A stretch of 64,000 bases of DNA from Theobroma cacao (Eukaryota; Streptophyta; Magnoliopsida; Malvales; Malvaceae). The stretch spans positions 22,789,671-22,853,670 of the forward strand of contig NC_030858.1 of the NCBI RefSeq assembly GCF_000208745.1. Reading direction: 5' to 3'. Below are positions 45,990-57,113 of this stretch, piece after piece (the first letter of the stretch is position 1; the number at the start of each line of letters is the position of its first letter). The translations under genes were made by a program, and so were the position numbers. The notes beneath the pieces were generated by a model. The model was not told where the DNA came from, made no database searches, and saw only the letters and a program-made list of their open reading frames with translations.

Positions 45990-46440
45990 ACATATCAAGG
46001 CATGTTTGCACATGCATTTTTAGGTAAATTGAAAGCTTATAAGGTGTTTTCCAATGATGCATGGCTTTCCAAACAAATGTGTAACCTTAGGGGATTAAGA
46101 ATGTATTTAAGACAATTTCTAATGCTTAACATTAAGTTCAAGAAATCATATGATATCTATCAAATCAAAACAAGATATACCTCAAGGCTAACACTTTGGT
46201 TGAAGAGTGATTCTTTGAATGTAGTAAAGTGGGTGAATAAACCATATGAAGCTCCATGGAAATTTAGACAATATCTAGTTCAAATTAGGAATTTGCAAAA
46301 AAATATTTAATATTGGAAAGTTATGCATACTTTGAGGTGTGGGAATAGTGTAACTGGTAAGTTGGTAAATGAAGGAGTGTCAAGGGGATCCGATTTAATC
46401 CATGTATTGCATAGAGATGTGGAGCACTAAGGAGTCTAAT
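45990..46440 (+). pseudogene. LINE-type RNase H domain remnant
   Basis: The plus-strand reading contains LWLKSDSLNVVKWVNKP, APWKFRQYLVQIRNLQ, a stop, then YWKVMHTLRCGNSVTGKLV and NEGVSRGSDLI. This is the order of the C-terminal RNase H-like domain found in plant non-LTR retrotransposons and related host proteins: the acidic ESDS-like block, the WV block, the HVxRxxN-like block, then the alanine/lysine block. The start of the domain and the upstream reverse transcriptase are absent. A 5'-truncated LINE or a decayed host RNase H-like gene are both possible. Confidence 0.65.
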
Positions 46441-47209
46441 CATATTTGGTTTTAATTTGATTTAAAGTTCATTTGCTATGGGAGTCCTTATTGTATTTAG
46501 ATTGAGATGCTAAGAAGATTGCAACAATTCAAGTCTAAAAAATGCATAATGATGTAATTTTATTTTGCACGGACTCAATCGGTGTGAGGTAATGTTTTAG
46601 TAGGAGAAGGTTAATGGAGCTTTTAGACATGGATAAAAGTTAAGGAGGAGTTCGAACAAAATTTTATTATGTTATTCCTTTTCTGAGATTAGAACTTTTG
46701 AACATAAGAGAGAGGAGGTTTGAATGTGGGAAAGAATCATTAAAGGAACTGATGGTAAATGCTCAGACAACATAGCTTGTTCTAACACTCATTCATGGTT
46801 CAGATAGATTCAATACATGTGAACAAACACTTGGAATAACTTGTCCAAACACTCTTCATGCAAGCGGTCCAAACACTTAGGACAACTTAATGGTGTTCAA
46901 AGAGGGAGTTAAGGTGTCGGACATCCCTACATTCGGATTTAATGCACATAGCGGTTTTTTATTTTACAACTTGATGTATTTATTTTGTTCCAACATTTTA
47001 CTTGTAAAAATAACTCCAAAGTTAATTTTAGTTTTGGCATTCAGCAATAAAATTGCACATTTATAAATAAAGATATTTTATTTTTGATGAAAATAAATTA
47101 TATTATAATAAAGGATAATTTGTCATTTTATCATTTATTCTTTAATTATTCCAAAGCTATTCTTACTAACCAAATATTTAAATGAGTAATAATAGCAATT
47201 CCTACTCTA
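46441..47209. other. unassigned AT-rich DNA
   Basis: No coding signal or LTR edge is seen. The first part may be the 3' tail of the RNase H-carrying element. Confidence 0.5.
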
Positions 47210-47214
47210 TTCCA

Positions 47215-49433
47215 TGATGGAGTTGGATCTAATTGCATTGATGTGTTTGTGTAAGTACAGATTTCAAAAATTTTCTTTTATAAAAGAAACAAGCAATCCA
47301 ATTACACAAGTGGAAAAACACACCATTCATATTGCAAATAATATAATCACATCCTAAAAAATAAGAATCTATTAAAGAAAGATAAAACATACCTTTTATT
47401 TTGTTATTCTTATTTTTGGACACCACCACAACAACGATTGATTTCTTAACCAAACAAACTTACCACTTATTCTTCAAGAATGCTTTCAACTTGAACATTG
47501 AGTGGAGAAGATGTGGAATGCTAGACTATAAGGTGGTAATTGATTTTTTCTCTCTTTTCTTCCTAAAAATTAATGGCTATTTTTCTTTCAAAAAATTTAG
47601 CCAAGAATGGGAGAAAAAAAGAGATGTACAGCAAAGTCAAGACTAGAAGGAGAGAAGTGACAACTGAAACTTTTTCAAGAAAGATATGTACATTTATTTT
47701 CTTCCAATCTCTGGTCTTTTTATTAAAACTCTTACCTCAAAGGTTTAATTTAAATCAAATACATTTGATTCAATCTTGACCATCCATTTAGAGTTATGGA
47801 AGCATCAAACATGCTCCATAATGATCAAAATTAAAATTAAAGAATAAATAATTTAATTCTTTAATTATCATTTAGAGTTTTTGATAAAATAAAACTCCTT
47901 GTTGAATAATAACTCTTATTTTATTATTATCCATCTTTATTTAAAAAGAATTAATAATAAATAAAAGAGTGCTAGTCAAACATGGAGTCTCATTTTATCA
48001 ATATGGATGTCTAGATTCATTTTGCAAGAATCCTCCTAGCATTATTTTAATTTAAGACAACTCTTGTCTTTAATTAAGACAAAGTATGTTATATTATCTA
48101 AATTGAGACAAACATATTTTCTTGTCTTAAATTAAGACAAACATATTTTTTTGTCTAAATTAACACAAAACATGTTTTCTTATCTAAATTAAGACAAACA
48201 TGTCTGCTTATCTAAATTAAGACAAAACATGTTTTCTTGTCTAAATTAAGATGGTTTCTTATCTAAATTAAGACATAACATGTTCTTTTGTCTAAATAAA
48301 GACAAAACATGTTTTCTTGTCTAAATTAAAACAAAACGTGTTAAAGTTGTTATTTTTGTACACAATTTAATTAATCAAATAAAACATGCATTCCAATGTA
48401 AACAAGTTGTACTCTACGAAACTAATTGGTGAATCTATTTGGACATAGATATTCCAAACTCCAATAAATTTAGAATTGTTCTGAGTCACTCCACCATAGA
48501 TTCATGGCTGCGCTCTTGGATTAACTATAATTACAAGAAATGATTCAATACTTGATATTAATTATTAGTTGTCTAATTGCAAACTTTATATTGTGAACCC
48601 TCATAACTATCCAATAACAAAAGTTGAAAGTACCGTTTTACCCTTTATGTCAATTTTGTCCCTTAATCTCAAATTTCATCCAATTAGTTTTTCAATAATC
48701 TAGATCTAATCTTTTGAGTATCCAAATGTGAAGAGTAGCTAATTCATCAATCCATTAGGCCCAGATTTATAACCAATCTTCTTGAAATAACTAGAAGTGA
48801 TGTTAATGCTATGAACTCTACTATTTAGATATATGTTTCCAGATGTTCATCTCGATTATAATCTTAACATACTGAGTCTAGATCAACGCTTTATGATGAT
48901 CATGCTCATGGTATATCAAAGATTATAATGAGATTAAACACGAGTCCACTGTCCATTAAAATTTCAGTTCTACTATAAGCAAATGCATAAGTCTGAGATC
49001 AAGATTTAAGTAACGATTAAACTTAAAATTTGATTCTCACATGATTCTAGTTCATGTTATAGTGTCATTACTTGAAGTCAACCATTTCAATGATTTGAGA
49101 CTCATCATTCCCTTGAAATGAATCACATTCATTTTGTTGGAAGTAATCTGAACACTACAACCATAATACTATAAAGTGACCAGCTTTATCATATGACTGT
49201 GAACAATTTTCAAATTCAATTAAAATAAATGTCTTCTATGTATGACTCTTCATACAAATGTAATTTAATCTCTCAATAGAATCATGGTACCTTAATAACT
49301 AGATAATGAATACTTACTTAAAATAAACTCTTCGTCTTATTATCAAATGTACTTTCATTACAAATAAATTAAATGAAATTAAACATTAGAATATACTTGC
49401 TTTCTAGGGTACCATATTCTTAAATTTCTAACA
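47215..49433 (-). mobile_element. copia-B-family solo LTR
   Basis: The solo LTR is 2219 bp, TGATGGAGTTGG to TTTCTAACA on the plus strand, with TSD TTCCA (47210-47214 and 49434-49438). It aligns along its whole length with 37999-40153. It has no PBS, polypurine tract or internal sequence, so it arose by LTR-LTR recombination. Orientation is inferred from copia B. The expanded 28-29-bp array is at 48060-48335. Confidence 0.93.
48060..48335. repeat. expanded tandem 28-29-bp repeats
   Basis: About nine units have the core 'gacaaaacatgttttcttg'. The array is longer than in the related LTR at 37999. Confidence 0.8.
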
Positions 49434-49438
49434 TTCCA

Positions 49439-50268
49439 TTATAGAAACTAAACTATATAATAATTATTCTATAATATTCCTATCTTATTTTATTATAACA
49501 GAATAACTTTTCTACTCTTTTCTATTCCATTTCGTGAACCAAATATGTAAAAAGTAAATCCAATGGTTCACAATATAACGTGTCAAGGATGTCACACAAG
49601 AAGTACACAATTCTCTAAGAAAAAGGTTAAGTAATAAGTATTACTATGATATATCAAAATATGAACATAAAAAAACTTTTTAATTGATAAGGATGAATAT
49701 TTTTATTCATTATATTTCTAAATCATATTAAATAAATTTTAATTAATATAATATTAAGTAATAAGATTCATCTAATTTATAATAAGTATTATAATTATGT
49801 TCAATGACTTTCAATTAAATGTTAATTATGCTAATAAAGCCCAATCTAATTTAATTAACTAAGTGATCTAAAATTCTACTTGTTCAAGTTATAATTTAAA
49901 AGTTCTTTATTATGTATATTAATGACTATAATTAATAGTATTCATCTCAAAGTTTAAAACATTGTAGCTATTAGCATTTTATATTCTGATTTCTTATCGT
50001 ACAAACTTAATTTTTCATAATAATGACTATTTTCTCCTTATTTTATTGTGCAAATGGATTGACACTTTAAATTTAAAATTGAGATTCTTTGGCTCTACAA
50101 ATTCATAGGGTTATCATTGTAACAAAAAGTTTCTATGTCTCATCAAAAGCTTATAATTTTATACATTTAATAATTAATATTTATTTTCTTCTTTTAATTT
50201 TAATAGTTTTTATAGATAATAATTTTTAATTTCTCAATGTAATTTTTGTGCAAAAAACATGTCAAATC
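49439..50268. other. very AT-rich DNA without genes
   Basis: This lies between two solo LTRs. The flanks of the 47215 LTR share accaaatat and ctattcca motifs (47175-47214 and 49510-49550), which hints at an older small repeat as insertion target. No terminal repeats could be defined. Confidence 0.5.
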
Positions 50269-50273
50269 ACATG

Positions 50274-53033
50274 TGTGAGACCCTATCAAGCTCGATTAAA
50301 AGACGGTATTGTACCGAGTGGTACAACCAAGTTATATCGAGCCTTGAACTAGTTCAAATAGAAATTCTAAGAGAAAATTGAAAATTTTGAAACCCACAGA
50401 ATGGCTTAGAATAGTGATTCGGAGTTCAAGGTCAAGTTTAGAGTCCATTAGGAAAATTGATCGATTAGGGACAAAACAGTCATTTTACCATTTGATGATT
50501 AAATGGAGATTTCTAGCCAAGATTTGATCACATTTGACCAAGAATAATTATATGAAATATAATATTGATTATTGGAGTTAAAATGATGTTTAGCAGTGAA
50601 AAATTGTGATTCCCGGTATTTTTGGAGTATAGGGGCAAAATGATAATTTTGCCACTAAAGGACTAAACGGGAATTTTTTAAAAAACAATTTTTGCCCATT
50701 TGGTTAATATTGATCAATATTTGAGTTATTTGAGGTTGAAAAGTAGAAATAATGTGATTCTGGTACATTTCGGAGTATAGGGGTAAAATTGTAATTTTTT
50801 TGCCCAAAGGGCAAATCGATAAATATTTCGCCCTAGCAGTTGTCAAGACCAAGGATTTTAAATGTGGTAGGATTGGATAAATACCAGAATAATTGTGGTG
50901 AAAAATTAAGAAGAAAAAGTCAAAAAGTTAAAAATTGGGCCAATAAGCATGTGACACGTGGCATGCTTGATTATTTTATTATTTTCTATAGAAATCAGCC
51001 CATTAAATCCCCAATTCCCTCACCATATTCGGCCTAGACATCCAGCAACAAGAAAAAAGGAAGAACAAAAGGAAAAACAAGAAAACCTAGGTGGAAATTC
51101 AAAGAAAAAGTGAAGAAATCAAGGAAACAAGCTAGGTAAGTTAAAATTTCTTTAATTCTCCTTGATACCTAGCTTACCCATGCTTTTGTTCTTGATTTCC
51201 ATGGTTGAATATTGAGTTATCATGATGAATTCAATTCTGAAAAATGGGTATGGAAGAGGAATTGTTGTTGGAATAATTTGATTTTAGACTATGTTAGTGT
51301 TTAGGGATAGTTAAGCATGGTTATGAACAAAAACACAAAAGAAATATTCAATTTCTCTAGGGTTCCTTGTTGGTCGAACCATGAGGGCTGAATATCAATG
51401 GGGGATTGTTTTTATTTCAAGGAAAATGGCTTGGAAAATGATGAATTAAGGTGAAACGGTTATGTAAAAAAAAAATTTCGGTGCTAGTGCACCAAATGAT
51501 CGAATTTTTCTATAAGGAACTGTGAGGGTTCTAATGCTGAATTTGGCTTTATTTAAATGGTATGTGGTAAATTAAGGTAGTAGAGGAAAGATGAATTAAT
51601 TTAGAGGTGATTTGGACACAATCGCCAATTAATCGGGTGATCAGTCAAATTTAATCGATACTGTGATTAAGCGGTAATCGAACGTATTTTTGCATTTACA
51701 TATCAAGCACTAGTAATTTAAATTAGTTTATATCAATTTAGGGACAATATAGTAAATTCCTCGACTTTGTTATTTATCAAGGTAGTGAGACGTCCGAAAA
51801 AGGCAAAGGAATTGCGCCTGAGGACTATAGTCCGAGTGCACCCGAAATTCGGATTTTCGACACCTGTGAGTGAACTGCCTATCAAAATTGTTTTGGGAAT
51901 ATGACTGTTTTGAACAAAGTGTTTGAAGGATTTTATGAAATTTTTCATGAAAATGAATGCCTTGGGAACAAGTTTTTGAGAAAAGGTTTATGTTATGAAA
52001 TGTAGTTATTATGGATTTCTATGTGGCTGCATTATGTTGATATACATATATGCTTGAATATAATGTTGTGTAATTATGTTGACTCGACTATGTGCGAGTA
52101 GGGAGTGCGCATAAGCCGAGGATGACCCGGTTATGTGCGAGTAGGGAGTGCGCATAACCCGGTGATGACTCGATTATGTGCGAGTAGGAAGTGCGCATAA
52201 CCTGGTGATGACCCAGCCATGTGCGAGTAGGGAGTGCGCACGAGCTGGTGATGATGATGATGAGCTGGTGATGATGATGATGGGTTGGTGAGATGATGAT
52301 GATGGGTATATACGTATATATATATATATGTAAATGTGTGTGTTATAGCAAATTGATGGACAATGATTTATGGTTGTAATGTACGTGAAATTTGACACAT
52401 TGTACTTTGAGAATTTTCATGAATTTTATGTTGATTTTAGTAGTTTAGCAGGATGGCTTTTTGTTGAGTGAGGAAAAATGTTTCTCTTGTTGCTCCGTTT
52501 TCACTGTAGCGAAATTCATGCTCGCTGCAGCGAGAAACTCTCGGGTTTGGAGGGGTTTTAAATAGGTATGAACTAAATTGCATTATTTTGAAACAAGTGC
52601 ATCATGATTTTAAATTCTCCCTAATTATTGCTTGTTCCCTTCCTTGTTCACTCACTGGGTTTATACTCACCATTTTCAAATTCATGTTTTCAGATCACGA
52701 GGCAACCGATAATTAGGACGAGGTGTCCTTGTAGACTTGTGTCCATCTTTTGGTAGGTGTCTCGGCATTCGGTAGCTGTATATTCATCCGAGTCCCTCCG
52801 CTGGAAGTCGAGTATTATTTTGTTATGTATAGATGGACTTAATGTAAATTTTGAATGAGTAATGCCAGTACGAGTTGACAATGTATATCACTATTTTGAT
52901 TCAAAGGTATGAAATATGACTTAGTGATAATAGATGAAATTATAAGTAAGATAAATAATAGGCTTGCTTGGGTTAGTGGATTACGTCCATTGGACCTATG
53001 CGCCGATCATGGCCCGGAATCTGGGTCGTGACA
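50274..53033 (+). mobile_element. gypsy solo LTR with minisatellite
   Basis: This is a 2760-bp solo LTR, TGTGAGACCC to GGGTCGTGACA, with TSD ACATG (50269-50273 and 53034-53038). It is the same family as 40796-43154. It shares the 'gatg-aattcaattctgaaaa' and 'ggtagtgag' LTR segments with the other gypsy LTRs. It differs in having the 43-bp minisatellite (52080-52251) where those have the GC-rich island, and in its CTCGCTGCAGCGAGAA palindrome near 52525. Confidence 0.94.
52080..52251. repeat. four 43-bp minisatellite units
   Basis: The units are 52080-52122, 52123-52165, 52166-52208 and 52209-52251, each exactly 43 bp with core tatgtgcgagtagggagtgc. A gatgat array (52252-52305) and a TA microsatellite follow. 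The units have no spacers, so this is not a CRISPR. Confidence 0.95.
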
Positions 53034-56000
53034 ACATGCAATGCATGTGACACAAAAACTAGTATTCGTAAATTATCATTTTATATTATATTTAAGAATT
53101 ACATGTTGGATATTTCAACAATAATGAATTTGGGACACAATCCCACATTAGAAAATAAAAAGAAAAAGAGTCATCTAAATAAAAAGGAGTATAAGTCCAT
53201 TATAATTGGACTTCAGTAAGCAATGGACCATGGATAGGTTTTCTGAGCCTAGTTGGTCTTGAAATTAATTAAATTTAATATTTAATTAATTATAATGGCA
53301 CTTGGCACTTGGACAAGAGGCATGTGTAGGCAATTAAAATAATTTTAAAATTTTTGTCAATAGATAATAATTGTTGAAAACAGTTAAGTTTGTTTGAAAG
53401 ACAATTCGGTTATGTTTGTTTGAAAAATAATTATGTTTATTGGAAAACCAATAGACATAATTGTTAGAAACAGACAATGTCTGTCTAAAACATACACAAT
53501 TATGTCTGTTGGAAACTATCACAATTGCCTATAAAAAGGACCTTTCTTTAAGACAAAAGAGACACGAAACAAAAAAAAAAAAGAACAATTTCTCCTTCCC
53601 TTTCAATATGCTCCAAGTTTTCTTCTATATCTTTTTACTATAGAAAATCTTATAGAAGTCTAGGTGATTGTAATGATCGCTCCTCGATCGCTACTAGTGT
53701 CCAAGTCTTGCGGGAGAACCTGCAAAGCCCCGAACAAGCCTTATTCGAAACCTTTGTATAACAATGAACCCATTCCACTGATTTATTTAATTACTTGAAC
53801 CGTACATCCTTGGTGTAACATAACTTAAACAATAGCTGTGATAAATCCACTCAACTTTTATTCAACATAATTGTAGAAGTACATCAAGGTTTTTAATATC
53901 CAACCATATATTTACATTAATACTATTTATAATCAAATTATGCTACAAATGACTCGACATCTAGCAGAGGAGTGACTCAGAATGAAATGCTATGAGATGC
54001 CTTTACCTATTCGCGGTGAACCATAAGTGCCGATGATTGCACACTAGGCCGATCACTATCTTCAAAAGGAAAATAAGGGGGTGAGTCTCACAGACTTAGT
54101 GATCATCGGCTCCGTGAGTAAGGCGTAGATGGGAAACAAGCATAAAGTAGGTAAATTTGAATGATAAAATCGGAATAAGAATAATAATCTCAGAAAAATT
54201 AAATCACAAATAGAGTGTTTGTGCCTTGTAAAAATAATGCCGAAAAATCATAATACAATGTTTCACTTTGCAAAACGGTGCCGAAAACAAGTGTAGCAAA
54301 ACAGAGTTCAATCATTGAAGACTTCACTTGCCATCAAAATATGAATAATAGTATAAAGGTATGCACGCTCCCAAAATGTGTGGCAAGTAAGGAAATCAAC
54401 GTGTACAACCACATAAACCAACTCATGATTGTTAAGTAAGCACTGAAAGCTTTTATTTAAACAACGGGAGCTGTAAAAAAGTCTTAACTCTCCACCATGC
54501 AAAAGAGCATGGTGTATTCTCTTATACAAAGATCGGACTATAACCGGTACTCAAAACTTGCATTTTAAAATCATCTAACAATCGCATTTAACTATGCATA
54601 TCACATAAAAATACAAGGCACGGATTTTGATGCAAACATCATAAAAAGGCTTGTTTCCCGATTTCTAAAACACTTTACACATATAGCTTATCTATAGATA
54701 TATCCAAAACAACTTTCAAAACAACTTGCATCCACCATTTCTTATGGTTTCTACCAGCTCATATTAATCATTGTAAATCCATTTTAAGATTGCCTATCAA
54801 GGCTAACAGCTCAGGCTATCCATAATTGTGTTTAAGAAAACCGACAATGTTTATTAACGTAAATCCATATATAGTGTGGAGATTTTGAAATAGGCACCCC
54901 CTACTCACCGTACAATAGCGGGATACTACGTTGCTATTGACTCGGATGCGTATCTAGTTAATTTTACTTGCCAGTCACCCGTTACCTCATCCGGTACACC
55001 ACGACCACACACTTTCTCTACTTGTACACCTCCTAGCAACCATTCAAACCCAATACACTTAATGGTGCTTATACATAGGCAACACATAAATCAACAATTC
55101 CTTAATCAAATTTTATAGTTTTCATCAATATTATCCACAATCATTTAACACACAATTCGCACACTTTCAACCAACTATAGTTAACACAATATACTATACT
55201 CACATAGCATACTCACCTTTTGATTTTAGCTTGAATTCCACACATATAGCTCACAATTTCCTCACACCCATGGTCACCATTGCTGCCACAAACATAAACA
55301 ATTAATATACATCTCATTTCTTTTGTTTACTTGTGATTTCAAGACCAAAATACTTACCCATAGCTTATCTAGCTCAAAATCACCATTTATTCCAAGATTG
55401 GCCCACAAGCATGCATCTATTTCTTTCAATTCTTGGAGGACTTTTGCTGCCACAAACATTCTCACACAATTACCAACTCATTTCCTCAAGAAATCACAAC
55501 AAAAATCAAAGTTCTACTTACCTTCCTTAGCTTGGAATTTCTAAACTGAACCACCAAATCTCTTTAAACTTCAACAATCGCATGTGGGTGGGGAGGGAAA
55601 ACCTCTCGGTTCTTTTCTAGCTTCTCCAAGGTGAACCTCCACCAAGCTTTTCTCTTTTCTCTTTTTTCTCCTTTCTTCCTTTCTCTCTTTACTTCCAAGT
55701 CGATTCTCTCTCTTTTTCCTTCCAAAGGTGTGGGTTTTCTCAAGGCAAACATATTTTGCCATTCCTTGGTGTGGGTGGATTCTCCCAAGTTCCCCACCAC
55801 TCAAATTTTCTTTATTTTCTTCTCTTATGGGCGGATTGCCCAAAGCTTGGTCATTTTGTCATTTTCCTTTTTTTTATGTGGTTAAAATTACAAGTCAAAA
55901 AGCTTTCCACCCGCCACCTTCATTGCCCATTCTTTTTCCATTTCTTTTTCTTTTCTTTTCTCTTTACATGTCATACCAATCAATTCTTCTGTTTGACCCA

Positions 56001-57113
56001 TTCAAGTGACATGCAACCCACTTTTCTTCTTTCTTTGTTTTCTTTCTTTTACTTCACATGGTGGGGGTCCCATATGTCCCCCACTAACTTTTCCTTTTTG
56101 CCCAACATAGTTTACATGTAATAGTAAATTTCACATGTATATCTCATATTCCACATAATCTAACCTTCCTTGGTTAGTAATTTCCCTTTTAAATTCAAAT
56201 ATTAAAATTTACACATGAGTCCTTTAACTTTTCTTTATTTACTGTGTGACCCTCCAAACTCTTATCCTTTAAAATTTGGTCCTTTCAACATTTCTTAAAC
56301 TCCAATTTCCTTCTATCTTTCTTCCTTTACATGTGTACAAACAAAATTTGCACTTCACCAAGGTATCACCATAATATTTAAATATATACTTACCCACTCT
56401 AGCTCTATTTAATAATGACACGCGGGCCCCACTATCGTCGTTTTCTTGCGAAGTTCTTTCCTATTTCCTCTCTCCCACTTAGATTAATCATATAATCCTC
56501 CTTCATGACTAATTTCGATAACAGATAAAATATTAATATTTTAATATTATTTTATTAATAAAATATTATTTTATTTCAAAATTCTCCACTTGTCTCCTCG
56601 AGACCCAAAATGTCTCACTTTGTCCTAGTTTACTTTTAAATCACCTTTTAACTTGCTAATTTATTCTCGATAAAAATAATATTATTTAACTACTATTTTC
56701 TCGTGTGCGAAATATTTTATTCTATACTATTCCATTCACACATTATCTGTCATGACTCGAAACTCCTTTCGAGCCCGTGACAACCGCCGCGGTGCCCCAA
56801 TGGGCACTCATCTCCCGAAATGCCAACCGAAACCCCGTAAAGCTTAATATCAGTTTCTCATTTCCCCTAGTGAGTAATCAATTTTGCATCGCAAGAGTAG
56901 GTAGGTTTCTATATGTGGATGTACACATTCTATTCAACCTAACCTAACTTAACTTAACTTATTTTAACTTAATTGGACTTGGGGCCACACTGATATTGTA
57001 AATTTTAAAACAACTTTAAAACAACTTTAAACCAGCTTTAAATCCAAAAACTCTAATCTTTAAAAACCAAAAGTTCTGATCTTTAAAACCAAATGCTCTG
57101 ATACCAATCTAAT

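Noticed and set aside
52080..52251. CRISPR-like regular array
   Set aside because: The units are contiguous with no spacers, and the DNA is plant nuclear; the same holds for 48060-48335.
55564..56121. Several frames of 78-121 residues on both strands
   Set aside because: The tract is pyrimidine-rich within LTR Z; composition is biased and no domain is visible.
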